Below the pieces are notes generated by a model. It saw nothing but the letters and a program-made list of their open reading frames with translations. It was not told the DNA's origin and made no database searches. This document shows positions 32,846 through 43,553 of a DNA stretch of 64,000 bases, in pieces. The stretch comes from Pseudoneurospora amorphoporcata (lineage: Eukaryota; Ascomycota; Sordariomycetes; Sordariales; Sordariaceae), in assembly GCA_033297205.1 (NCBI GenBank), contig MU859133.1:45839-109838 (forward strand). The letters are read 5' to 3'. How positions within the stretch are numbered: position 1 is the first letter of the stretch; each line of letters opens with the position of its first letter. Made by a program: the position numbers and the translations under genes.

Positions 32846-34044
32846 ATGGCCACCACTGCCAAAACAGTAGTAGCAACAGGTGCTTCATCTGGCCTGGTCT
32901 GTAGCCAACTTCTCCCTCCTGCTTAGCCCCTCCATGTCTGCTTCGGCACTCTTCAGCAGTCAAGAACTAACACACCTGCACCCCCAAAACAGGGTTTCCA
33001 CGTAATCAAACATCTCCTCTCCCAGTCCTCGCAGCCGTACAATTTTATCCTTGGCGCCCGCGATGTACCCCGTACGCAGAATGCCTATCAAGCTGCATTC
33101 CCGGCCTTGTCCCCGTCCGGGTCCATGGATCCCCACTCGCTTGAGATCTTGCCGCTAGAGCTATCGGATCTCAGGACAGTCAAGCGCTTTGCGACGCAAA
33201 CGTTGGACAAGCTCGGCGATAGGAAGATCGATTACCTCCTGCTGAATGCTGGGATTACCAACGGGGCTGGGACTGAGAAGCCTGGGCCGGGTGGGAGTAA
33301 ATGGTGTGAGGGGTTGGTGGTTAATCATTTGTGTGAGTCTCCTTAAGTCCCTCACCAGACAGTCCTTGATTGGGTCTAGAGACGCCTGTAGTGGGCCAGA
33401 ACTACCTAACCACGGAACCAGCCCAACATTACCTAACCCACCTCCTCCTCCCCGCGCTTCTCCGATCCCGATCCAATACCGATACCACCGGCACTACCGA
33501 AAGTCGCATCATCGTAGTCTCCTCGGGCGCCATCCGCGGTGTCACGGACCCAAGCACGCTTCCAAAGGACCTGCTCGCCGGCTCGGGCAAGGACGGAGAC
33601 ACGGTATATGCCGAGAGCAAGTTCGTGCAGTTGCTCGGGGCACACTGGTGGCGGAGAAAGTTGAAGGAGACGGGCTGTAAGGTGGTGGCGGTCAGTCCCG
33701 GGTTGATTCCCGGGACAGGCATTGGAAGAGGAAACGGGATGTTGTTGACTATGGAGATGAAGGATGCCAAGAGCGTTGAGGAAGGTGAGTTACCCTTCTC
33801 TCCCCATGATTCTCTTGGTGTTGCCACAAGCTGACGAAGACGCAAAAATACAGGGGCGCAAAGCATCCTGCGGGCTTTTACGCGGGACGATTTCCCCAAA
33901 GATCCAAATCGTATCTTCCTAACGAGCTGGGGAGAATGGTGGGACACTGATACTATCGGGAAGACTCTGGATAAGGAACTGCAGGATCGGTGGTGTCATG
34001 GGAAGGAGGAGATTGAGGCGGAAGAGGGTTTGAGGGGCTTGTAG
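32846..34044 (+). CDS. Short-chain dehydrogenase/reductase
   Basis: An NAD(P)-dependent Rossmann-fold oxidoreductase of 314 residues in four exons: 32846-32896, 32993-33332, 33422-33784, 33854-34044. Introns have AACTAAC and ACCTAAC branches; the first donor (GTCTGT) is atypical. Splicing restores the cofactor loop TGASSGLGFHVIKHLL across exons 1-2. Further motifs are ILGARD, YLLLNAGIT (NAG motif), and the catalytic S...YxxxK: VVSSGAIRG then TVYAESKFVQLL. SPGLIPGTG follows, where the Pro-Gly after the active site is conserved. The GARD motif suggests NADP preference. The layout resembles the protochlorophyllide-reductase-like fungal SDR group, and the substrate cannot be told. No targeting signal is seen. 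Confidence 0.85.
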
Positions 34045-35983
34045 TTGTTGAGGGAAAAACAAGATAATGTCTTCAGGCATGTGCCGCTTTTGCTCAAGGA
34101 TTTTCCTGCTCGCGACAGTCAGTTTCTTCTCTGCAGTTCGCTTCATGGTTAAGTCGTTAGGTGCTTCGTGGCGGTGGGGAGGATAGCCTGTTGGTTATCT
34201 GCCTAGCTTTCGGAAAGCTACGTTTCTACAGTTCAATACTGGTTTGTTTGGTAGCTGGAGGCCTCGGGCTAACCTCCCTAGGCATCTTCATATTCAATAA
34301 ATTCCTTTCGGTCTATGACCAAAGCCTGATCATACCTTACCTTACCTTGAAATATGCTATTTCTGGAATTGAATATGCCTGATTGAATCCAGTCTTCCTA
34401 ATACCTTCCTAATCCATATCTAGCCATTACGTTCGGTCCTTACAAGGCTGGGGACAGGTCTAGTATATACGATGCTTGGCAAAACGACATCAGGCAGTCA
34501 GCTAACCCGTCAGACCACTCGTACTTCTCGAAGAGTTGATACCTAGGCAGTTCAAAAAAATATCTTGTGATACCGATGCGAAAGAAGGGAATGTTTGTTA
34601 TTCCAATAAATAGTTTAGGCCTCTTTTACGGTAGCCAATGGTTCGGTTCGGTTGTTCCGAGGAAGCTCAAGTGTAGTAACCATCACGGCAGCGGCCAACG
34701 CCAAGCTTCACGAGATTTCAAGGCTGAGCTCCTTTGGAAGAGCCGAGAGCGTACATTATCATCATCAATATTTCAGTCCTCGATGAAGTTCAGCTGTAGA
34801 GGTGTGAAACGGGGCGACAATTTGACAATTTGACCGATGATGAATGAGCTGATGACGGGAAATCGGTACTCCGGCAACACCCAACCCATCTACAGTAGAG
34901 TTGCCGAGCCCTTTTGGCGGAGTTTTCCCCCTGTCAACAGTGAGGGCCATCACTCGCTCAATGGCTGGGCGCTGTCATGTGAATGGGGCGGCCGCCGGAG
35001 TACAGGCCGTTTTTCTGGAGCTTACGGCGGTCTTCCGCTCTTCCACGTCCTGATCCGGCATCCCGGGTGTAGCGGGTGTGACGGTGACGGGTGGTTGGTG
35101 AAAGTGGAAACTTGCATCACAGAGCCAACAAGAAGGTGATGGGGAATGGGAAATGCCATATCTTCATTTGGGACTGGGAGAAGCTTACAAATGTCACAGT
35201 ATCACCGAACGAATCCGATCCTGCATAAGCTACCTTGTGGCTCGTCAAACCAACGTGAAAGTCACGAGCTGAGCCCACCATCCCACCACCACACTTTGTA
35301 CATGCCGCAGCCACCACGATATCGCTCGTCGTCGGTGTGCAGTACCAGTAGGTGCTGCGGGAGCGGCACACTCAAATACGAGATATACTACCTACACTAG
35401 CTCCAGTGGCTCCAGTCTCTAAAACCGTCCCTCCACACCCCCGGATTGTGGGAACGCCAAGGACCCTATAGGCGGTTCCGTTCCCAGTGACGATGCTATT
35501 CCGCCGTCGGTAGTGTAGCTGTGGGCTTGTAAAAGCTGGCGTTCGGAATACGAACATCGTCACTTACCAGGAAGAAAAAGTCGGTCCGCGCCATGTTTGC
35601 GCCATTGTGGGCGGAATTAGTGGAAGTGCCTTTCCGGTGAAAAAGTTCATGTTGCTGCTTGTTGGTTTTGTATAAATGAAGGGCTGATGGACTAACAATC
35701 GTTCTGTGTCTCCCTTCTCTCCCAACATCCCCCATCGATATTTTTGTCTCACCAGATTGACAGGAAACGCGCATCAATCTTCCAGACTTTGTGTGACAAG
35801 AAGACACAACAAACAGTTAGCCCCGTTTGACAACAACAGCAAGAGGGGAACAACCACGGAACTTTTTTCAGCTCCACCATCCGCCATCGTTATTTCCAGT
35901 CCCTCCCAGACCGAACTACTTCAAAAAGTTCAGTCCCACCAACTTCTTTCTCATCACCAACACCAAACCACAAATCAATCAAA
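34045..35983. other. Intergenic region
   Basis: About 1.9 kb with no supported gene; AT-richer than neighbours between 34150 and 34650. From about 35700 a C/A-rich leader leads into the secreted-protein gene. Confidence 0.4.
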
Positions 35984-36643
35984 ATGAAATCCACAACCAC
36001 TACCCTCCTCACCGCGCTCAGCGCCCTCACCGTCTCTCCCGTGGCCCTCGCCGACTTTGACGGTTTCTTCCGCTTCATCGGCGGCAACGCCATCATCTCC
36101 GGCGAGCGCCTGCGCCTGAACAACTCGATCCCGTGGATCTCCCCCGGCGTCTCGCACGCGCCCTACAACCCAGCCGACCACTACTCGCGCATCTACATCA
36201 ACGACACCACGCCCAACCTTCTCTACGTGGTCCCCACCAACCCGCACCCTCCTCCCGTGCCCGGCTACTACGCCCTTTCCGGCACTGAAGGCGTGCCCGA
36301 CGCGTACCGCTTGGTGCAGACGTATCGTCCTGATGAGGAGGGGAGTGTCAATTTGTATAAGGAATGGAAGGTCAAGAAGGCGTGTGCTAAGGGGGGGAAC
36401 AAGAATGAGACGAGGAGCCTGCTCAGGTATGGCAATGATTTGTATGGCGAATGGAGGTGGATTGCGGTTAGGGAGATTGGGTATACCGGCGCCGAGAGGT
36501 GGGTGCCGTGGTGGGTGAAGCCCTCCGAGGCGAACATTGGAAACTTGACGGCGTGGGACTATGATATTGCCGATCTGGAGCTCGTGGCTGCCACCGGCGG
36601 TGTGAACTCGAACGCGCCGGGCGGTGTTGAGGAGGGCAACTAA
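35984..36643 (+). CDS. Small secreted protein
   Basis: A single-exon gene of 219 residues in a good start context (ATCAAAATG). It begins with a classical signal peptide (MKSTTTTLLTALSALTVSPV, cleavage likely after ALA). The mature protein starts DFDGFFRFIGGNAIISG and is rich in Trp, Tyr and Pro, with at least four Asn-X-Ser/Thr sites. It contains only one cysteine after the signal region, so it is not a disulfide-rich effector. Conserved-looking stretches are INDTTPNLLYVVPTNP, YRPDEEGSVNLYKEW and YGEWRWIAVREIGYTGAERW. The C-terminus is Gly/Asn-rich without a GPI-type hydrophobic tail. I recognise no family. Extracellular location is inferred from the signal peptide. Confidence 0.75.
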   Translation: MKSTTTTLLTALSALTVSPVALADFDGFFRFIGGNAIISGERLRLNNSIPWISPGVSHAPYNPADHYSRIYINDTTPNLLYVVPTNPHPPPVPGYYALSGTEGVPDAYRLVQTYRPDEEGSVNLYKEWKVKKACAKGGNKNETRSLLRYGNDLYGEWRWIAVREIGYTGAERWVPWWVKPSEANIGNLTAWDYDIADLELVAATGGVNSNAPGGVEEGN

Positions 36644-37733
36644 AGAATGGACTTGGGTTTGCAGATGAAAGGAGGGAGGGAGAACTTTTGAGGATGAGGC
36701 GGGGAGAGTAACAAAGGCCTGGGAGATGGCGGACTCGAAGTAGATGTGCTCGGGTTGGAGGGGAGGAAGTAATTGGGTGTTTTACGGTCCACGGGCAGGT
36801 TGTCTATAGGATGACTGCTGGCGTGTTGGACATATCTTCTTGCACATATCTTTCAACCGCACTCGCGGTCTTTAACTTCATTTTCTCCTATACTTCATTG
36901 AACTTCATGCTACCTATATTTGCCCTTTGTCTCCATATTCGTGGACCTCAAGTCAATCAACTTTTTGTCATGGTGGATTCGATCTGCTGGTTTTACGGAC
37001 TTGGACAAAGAAACTCCTCAGCACTGGGAAGATCTAAGTCTCGTCTAATTCTCGGCCGGCAGCATCATTGTTTTTCTTTGATTATAATTCCGAGGGGCCG
37101 GGCCGTGTCTAAAAAGGTAGATGCCTCGAACAAGCTAGTCGGGCTGCATAGTGAAAGCGGGCCTTTGACAGTATAATCCAAACAGAAAGGAAGGTGAAAC
37201 AGACAAACACGGCTGGTAAGGACACGATTGTTCATCTTTCAAGCAGGCCGGCAGTCAAGCCTCCAGCTTCTCCCGCGTAACAAGCCTCTCCGTCTTCGCC
37301 TTCTTCGATCTGCCTCGTCCCTTCGACAAAGAAAGGATGTCTGGTCTCGAAGCTCCACGTCCGAGCTCGAAGCTTATGGCAGTAAGCAACAGTAAGCAAC
37401 GGCATACTGCTGTCATGATGTTTTCTGCGTTCGGCTGTTTTCCAGTAAAAATCTGCAAGTCGCTGCACTTCCCCCAACTCCCCCAATGGGCTGCATTTGA
37501 CTAATTAGAAAGGCTAGAAATCGTTGGAGTTCTTACTGCGTTCTTCGCTTTAATACTGCGTGAAAACCCATGTTTATGCTAGTATAAGAGCACTGAAGAC
37601 CGGATTTCCAGCCAGTACAACAATACTAACGAACACGAAACCGTAATAGGGGAATTTGGGGTGCATCACTGTTGCATTACTGCCCGTACAGCGATTTCGC
37701 TGCAGGCCATCAACAGTATATGCAACCTCTACC
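36644..37733. other. Intergenic region
   Basis: About 1.1 kb between the secreted-protein gene and the MITE-like element. No supported coding content. Confidence 0.4.
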
Positions 37734-38083
37734 GTATAAACTCGGGAAATTGACTTTCGGAAAACCGCTTTTTAGGCACATATATGCCATTTTCCTGCCC
37801 GATGCCAGGCATATGTATGCCCGCCAACTTGAGGTGGGTGGGGGAGATGTGTTGCCACCCCGGAGCTGCGGAGCACTGTAAATTCAAAATTATTGTGCCC
37901 AGTCTGTGTCCTCTCTTTTCCCCCTTATCAGTCTAGCTAGGACTGGAGGGTAGGGCGCCAGACTTTACCCTCCTTTACAGAGGGTACGGTTGGCACGTAA
38001 GGTATGCTGTAATATGTGCTTAAATATGTACGTGAGTGTGCCTGAAAAGCGGTTTCCCGAAAGTCAATTTCCCGATTTTATAC
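37734..38083. mobile_element. MITE-like inverted-repeat element (350 bp)
   Basis: Terminal inverted repeats of 47 bp (44 matching) bound a 350-bp non-coding segment. The left end reads GTATAAACTCGGGAAATTGA and continues through CCGCTTTTTAGGCACA. The right end is the reverse complement with three differences, two of them transitions. No transposase-like frame lies inside. A target-site duplication is not obvious, so exact ends may be off by a few bases. Size and form fit a miniature inverted-repeat transposable element of an unidentified family. Confidence 0.7.
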
Positions 38084-38441
38084 AGTACTATACTGGTATA
38101 CTGGGCTTCCGAACATGACATTAGAACTCCAATTTACCCTAGCAGACCATCAACATCCACGGCATTCACTGAACATGTCTTCAACCATGTACAGAAGACA
38201 GAAATAGCACGACAAAGCAGATTAACGACAACAATGACACCATCCATGTCCGGTGCTGCACGACTAAATGGGATACCGAGCAATTTGGGTATAAAAACAA
38301 CACCATCACCCCAACTAATGTTCTCTCCTCTCTGCCAACACCAGCCTCGACAGGAAAAATTCCAAGACAGCAACCAAAAAACATCATCACAGACAAAGCC
38401 TTTCCCCAGCCAGCCCTTCACTACCTTACTCGACATCCAAA

Positions 38442-38564
38442 ATGCCCGAGAAGAGGCTCACCCCCAGCTTTCAGGTCAGGCGGATGACTGCCCCCGACCC
38501 GAACAAGAAGAAGGCCGAGGACAGCAAGCAACAAGACAAGAAGAAAGAGGGCCAGAAGAAGTAA
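38442..38564 (+). CDS. Possible 40-residue Lys-rich ORF
   Basis: ATG in a fair context (CCAAAATG) opens a 40-residue frame, MPEKRLTPSFQVRRMTAPDP, followed by a Lys/Gln/Glu-rich end. A/C-rich sequence upstream looks like a leader. It may be a small real gene or an exon of a longer one; there is no recognised family. Confidence 0.3.
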   Translation: MPEKRLTPSFQVRRMTAPDPNKKKAEDSKQQDKKKEGQKK

Positions 38565-38719
38565 TGGAATTCTCTCCTCTCTTTCTGTACTCTCTTTTTC
38601 TGCAAAGCGGCACTGCAAGATCAACATGCACCCTATTCCATCAGCAAAAAAAAGGAACGAACAACGCCAGCTCCAATCTCGATCAGAAAGACAAAAAATA
38701 CAAAAAAAGAAAAATGAAT

Positions 38720-38862
38720 TGCGCGGTCCGGGATTCGAACCCGGGATCTTACACTACGGTTGCCGGCCGCTTTCACACTTTGTGTGTGTGTGCGTCCTCG
38801 GGTAGCCGGCCCTCAGCACAAAGTTTTGGAGTGTACACGTTAGACCACTACGCCAACCGCGC
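38720..38862 (-). tRNA. Intron-containing tRNA-like gene, anticodon uncertain
   Basis: On the minus strand, acceptor arms GCGCGGT and ACCGCGC pair perfectly. The D arm TTGGCGTAGTGGTCTAACG contains box A, and the T arm CCGGGTTCGAATCCCGG contains a perfect box B. TACAC and GTGTA (or TACACT/AGTGTA) form the anticodon stem, separated by about 76 nt that include an intron of roughly 70 nt. T runs follow the 3' end, as for Pol III. The spliced loop would read TCCAAAA. Reading CCA (Trp) or CAA (Leu) both leave a non-standard loop or stem, and the short variable loop argues against Leu. The isotype is therefore left open. The intron contains CTTTGTG/CACAAAG complements and two GGCCGGC blocks. Confidence 0.6.
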
Positions 38863-40017
38863 TTGGCTTTTGTTGCAAGTTACACACAAAGACCTAATAC
38901 ATACTTATACCACGGAGGAAGGAAGGAGCACGGGGACTTGGTGGGCAGGGGAGCTAAGGTACGTACCTGCTTGCTCCATGTCGGCCTTTCTGTACCTGGA
39001 GGGTGGCCTTGCTCCTTCCACTTGGGTTGGTCCCCCGCGCCCAAGCTTGTCTTCCTTCCTTCCACATGGCAACACGCCGTCCCGCTTGCCAGAATGCAAC
39101 CGAACTGCCCCTCATTAGCGCTGTATGGCCGTTTTCTTTTGTATTTCTGCTTGGTTTTCCTCCATCACCGCGGTTTGGCATCTCTCCTTTCTATTCTCGC
39201 CAGAGGTCCGACGCTGCCTCTCCCAACGCCACAGCATCCATCTATTCTAGGTTTTCATTGTGTTAGAATTTGAGTACCACAAAATATGAGCTTCATCGTC
39301 AATCGTGACTTCTCTTGTCGTTATCACTTGTTCGTCGTGAGCACTTTGCAATTGTGTGAAATCAATTTCCAGCTCGTTTTGGAGCTTGTCCTATACCCGA
39401 GCCGTAGACGGGGACATCTTTCTATTCCGATGTTAGAGGCACTGACGTATAATCTCGTGCAATGAAGGATCAAGCCAAATATAGTTCACTCTTTGGGACC
39501 AACGTTGGGTTCGGTGTTTTCGACCAGCCGGACCAGGGGGTAAGTCTACCTACATGTAGTTGCGACAAGTGTCAGAACAACAGCCGATTGGCGTTATTGA
39601 TGTCCAAAATCCTTTTCCAAGAGGACGAGAAGGCATACACAAGAGAGGGAGAACAGGACAATGATCTATCCACCATGTCATGACGGGTGGGGAGAGAAAT
39701 GAAGTCTGCGTGGAAAGCGCCAAACCCGAGATGCAAAGCACGTTGAGGTGCCCAAAAAGGAATGCACTGCAGATGTTATTACACTAACACTGCCAGCGCA
39801 AAATATGCGGTAGAGTAGATAACAAGGCATCTAGTTCAGTGCATGCTCCACTCTGACCACGCACCTCCCTTCAAATCGTGCCTGCAAGCTGCTCTTCCTC
39901 CACGACCAGCCATCAGAAGAAAGAAACAACGACATCGCGACAGAGTCTCCTCACAGCTCCCCAAGCTGAGAACCACACAACAAACCGACTTCTTCCGCTC
40001 AACCATATGCCTCGACC
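38863..40017. other. Intergenic region
   Basis: No supported gene. Short frames near 38863-39273 and 39462-39683 have no family features. Confidence 0.4.
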
Positions 40018-40116
40018 AACGGACTCTTCCGCTTCCGCAATCATCGACAACAGCGTCGCCGCAAAACCTGCCCCAGACACTCGGCCGTTTTCCGATGCCA
40101 TCAAGGTACTCCACCC
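40018..40116 (+). other. Orphan first-exon-like ORF
   Basis: An ATG after a C/A-rich leader opens MPRPTDSSASAIIDNSVAAK and continues to DAIK, then meets a GTACTC donor-like site. No convincing second exon was found. It may be a decayed gene start. Confidence 0.2.
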
Positions 40117-41446
40117 GGACTGAGGCCTACCGAGTAAAACAGGCATGCGAGGTCCACGACTAAAACAGTATATATCTTCCCGTCTGCCGAATCGAGAGGA
40201 CATGAAACGTGGAGGACCGATCCGGATACACAGAAGAAAGGCGACGAGGAGGAGGGCTTGACTTCCCGCCGAATAGCTGCTCAATTCGAAACATATCTCT
40301 AATCCTTTGAGTACATGGCTCTTCATGTGGTGCCGGGCTGATATGGGGACGCCGGACTACCAACAAGGCCAACGAGTGCAGGATAATACGAGTTTGGCGA
40401 CAAGTTCTCAGCCTGCCAACCTATATAAACCTCCTCCCAGAACACAGTCACCCGCACTTCCGCCTCTGAGTGCGCTGTCGTTGATCAGCGTACTTGACGC
40501 AACCCCGGTACTCTCCAAACCATGCCCATAGCCCACGGTCTACATGTAACACCGGGAACAGCATGAGATTGGCTCGCTCTTGGCCATGGGTCTCGCGTCA
40601 ACAAAGCAGGGCGTCGGCATTGATCTGGAGGCAATACTTTTGAGTGTATCTGTTGACCTGGTCTGGCCAGAAGCCAGTCGTTCTCAACTCTTCGATATTG
40701 AATGACGACGAGGATTCTACGCGGTACCTGTGGACTCCTAACTTACTTTGGGACCTTTTTCTAGCCCGTGAGGGCTGTTGTGCAGATGCTGGGAGCATAT
40801 CTTGAAGTATCAACAATAGAGCTACCTATTACTCGAAGCGCTGCGGTTGGTGAAACCCGATCTTCTCGCATTCTGCAAACAAGTGGATACCTTACTGGGG
40901 ATTCTAAAAATGATCCGGCCATATGGTTTCGCACAAAGGCGTGGGGGTATGTACACTTGAAGCTCTAAGCGACAATGTGCCAGTTTCTTCAATAGAACTG
41001 GAAGGTACGGTACCCAACTTGGGCTGTTGAGTGGCCTACATGGATCACATACTTTGGGAAAGGAGAGCAACAACGTCACCCGATTATACCATTTTATGCG
41101 CACAAAAGACCGTGTCAGATCACGGGACTTCCGTTCTTTGAGTCCAGGACGAGAACACTCACTATAAACTGAGCTCGCACTACGACGTCAATAAATTCTC
41201 TGGATTGGAATTAAAATTACTTCAACCTCTTCACACGCGAACTGCCGTCCAGCCACCTTTTTACTTACCTCAAACTTGAGCGATCTCTCAACCATCGTGC
41301 ACTTTCTTTTCATTCTGGTCGCAAAGTCAAACGCGAATTCGACGAATCCCACAAGCTTTACGCGACAAAACAAAAGAGCTCGGGCATCTCCTTCTCGTCT
41401 TTCACTCACCGGACAATACTTGTCCTTTACCGGCCTAACAACCATC
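40117..41446. other. Intergenic region
   Basis: No supported gene. The last 250 bp are a pyrimidine/A-rich leader into the first gene of the paralogue cluster; its frame is open upstream but lacks coding character. Confidence 0.4.
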
Positions 41447-42568
41447 ATGGGCCGCTCTAAATCTGGTCTTCGCGCCTCCCGCGAAAAGAAAGCCGAGTCA
41501 ACGGCTGCGGGAGTCAACCCCAAAAAGCGCCTTGCAATGGCGTTGAAGGCAAAGGGAGCTCCTCGCCCTATCTGGGATCCGCCGAGAATGTCAGTCACGC
41601 CTTCTCCCAACATGAAGGTCAAGGTTGAGCCTAAGTCCCCTAAGGCGTATTCTCCGCCGACTCTTCGCTCCTCGACGACTTCCGGTGGCAGAAAAATGGA
41701 GAAGGCAGACATCCAGAAGATTAAGGATGAGTTGTCCTCTGAGACGGCCTCCGGAAGGACTTTTCGCTCCTCAACCTCCTCCGCTGCCGCCAAGGTCACC
41801 GACAAGGTCAAAAAGGCAGCCCAGGCAGCTATCCAGAAGATCAAAGACGAGCTGTCTGCCGAGTCGCCTCCCGAACCAACTCTTCCTTCGCCGACCACTT
41901 CCGTTGCCAGCAGGTCGAAGAAGTCGCATTCCGGCAGAGCTCTTCGTTCCTCGACCGCTTCCACTGCCGGCAGATTTGAGAAAATCAAGGAAGAGCTGCC
42001 TGTTGAGTCGTCGCCCGGAACAACTCTTCATTCCTCGGCCTCCTCCTCTACTGGCAAGTCCAAGAAGACGTATTCCGGAAAAACTCGTCGCTCTTCAACT
42101 TCTGCTGCACGCAGAACCGCCACTAAGAAAGTGAAGAAGGAGCTGCCTGACGCGCCGTATCACGGACCAACCCTTCGCTCCTCGGCCACATCCTCTTCTG
42201 GCAATGTTGAGCCGTACTCCGCACCAACCCTTCGGTCTTCTCGCCGCGAGGAAATTCAGAGAATTAAAGAGGAACTCTCTTCTGAGGCGCCTCTCGATCC
42301 AGCCTCTGATTTGGTCACGGTTGCGATGGCCTCAGAGCCCGAGGACGAGCCTGAAATTGAACCTCAGTCCCAGCCTGTGTCCCAGCATGAGGCCGCGCCT
42401 GAGGCCGAGCAAGAGGCTGAGCCCGAGGTTGAGCCTGAGCATGAAGAGGCACAACGAACCATGGCCAGCCACCGCTACGGCGATCACCGCAACTGTCCTA
42501 GATGTACCGTTTGGGGCTGGGAGTACCTACCTCTGCATGTTATCGACGAGGAGAAGGAAGAAGTTTGA
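41447..42568 (+). CDS. Cluster paralogue 1: basic repeat protein (KIKEEL/LRSS repeats)
   Basis: A single-exon gene of 373 residues. The N-terminus MGRSKSGLRASREKKAESTA and following GVNPKKRLAMALKAKG define a leader shared with the next two genes. The middle has degenerate repeats about 40 residues long combining IQKIKDELS/KIKEELPVES with TLRSSxxSS and Ser/Lys linkers (SKKTYSGK). The repeats are basic and Ser/Thr-rich, likely disordered and phosphorylatable. An acidic Glu/Pro tail follows, then HRNCPRCTVWGWEYLPLHVI, where CPRC could be half a metal site. A nuclear or DNA-binding role is plausible from charge only. I recognise no named family. The ATG at 41447 was chosen because the leader homology begins there. 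Confidence 0.65.
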   Translation: MGRSKSGLRASREKKAESTAAGVNPKKRLAMALKAKGAPRPIWDPPRMSVTPSPNMKVKVEPKSPKAYSPPTLRSSTTSGGRKMEKADIQKIKDELSSETASGRTFRSSTSSAAAKVTDKVKKAAQAAIQKIKDELSAESPPEPTLPSPTTSVASRSKKSHSGRALRSSTASTAGRFEKIKEELPVESSPGTTLHSSASSSTGKSKKTYSGKTRRSSTSAARRTATKKVKKELPDAPYHGPTLRSSATSSSGNVEPYSAPTLRSSRREEIQRIKEELSSEAPLDPASDLVTVAMASEPEDEPEIEPQSQPVSQHEAAPEAEQEAEPEVEPEHEEAQRTMASHRYGDHRNCPRCTVWGWEYLPLHVIDEEKEEV

Positions 42569-43422
42569 GATGTCGAGGCGGTGATATCGATATGAAGAAG
42601 TGGAGATGTCTCTCCGCCGCCGATGATGGTCGTTGTCGTCACTTACCGTCGACAAGTTATACACCACATCCAAGGCAACCATCCCCCCTCTTGGGTTCAC
42701 AGCCAGTGCTACATTTTCGTTCACGTTGGTATTTTCACAACTTGTTTTCTGGAAGAAGGACTGGAAAGTAACATCCTCCACTGTATTAGTAGGTGGCTTA
42801 TATGCCTTCAACGTTTGTCTGCCCTTACCATTCCGCTAGCGAGGCTGCCAGTAGCGAGTCAAGGCTTGTAATCGCACGACCGACGAGTTTGACTAGGTCA
42901 TCTCCAAGGAGGTCAGGGCCAGTGTCGACAGAACATCGGGGTCAGATGTATAAGGTACCTAGCGTCCGAGCGGAATGGCCGTCCCAGTTGCTGTTCATAT
43001 ATGTTTAGGTAATTTCCTAAGGTACCCAATTTCAAGCCGGAGGCTTCCAGAAAGAGGAATATCTCTCCTTCACTTTTATTCTTTTGTTGTTTGCATTATT
43101 TCCACCACCCTAATTTGTCTAGCACGTGCTTCATTTTGCCAAATCGTGCTCCTTTCCACAAGTCCAGGTACATGTGAACCTGGAAGCATCATTACCTGGG
43201 ACCTCTTTACTCTCATACTTGGAACCTGATTTCGCTGCCATTCACTAACCATGCCTGCAACCTTGGACTCCACCAAGACTGAGTTTCAGTCCAGTCGCAC
43301 AAGGATTTAAAGGCCATTTGCCTCGCCGAACACAGCCGGCACTGACTTCTTCTTCCACCAAGCACTGACGAGCTATTCTGTACTGTCCTTGAGACAACAA
43401 CCAGACCACAGCAACATCACTC
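42569..43422. other. Intergenic region in paralogue cluster
   Basis: Spacer between paralogues 1 and 2. Contains TAGGTAATTTCCTAAGGTACC-type sequence near 43010. No gene is supported. Confidence 0.4.
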
Positions 43423-43529
43423 GTAAGTGCCCCTTCTGTTCCTGCGTCATTATTCCAGATACTTAGCGTGGATTACTCCTCATTATGGTATACTTGATAT
43501 ATGTTTTTACTAACCATCAAGTCGTTTAG
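43423..43529 (+). other. 5' UTR intron of paralogue 2
   Basis: A GTAAGT donor at 43423, TACTAACC branch near 43509 and TTTAG acceptor ending at 43529 make a 107-nt leader intron, 24 nt before the start codon. Confidence 0.7.
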
Positions 43530-43553
43530 ACTCTACTTCTGCGGGAAATCAAG

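Noticed and set aside
38036..39118. Long plus-strand open frame (360 codons)
   Set aside because: It runs straight through the MITE end and the tRNA-like gene and has no domain; chance frame.
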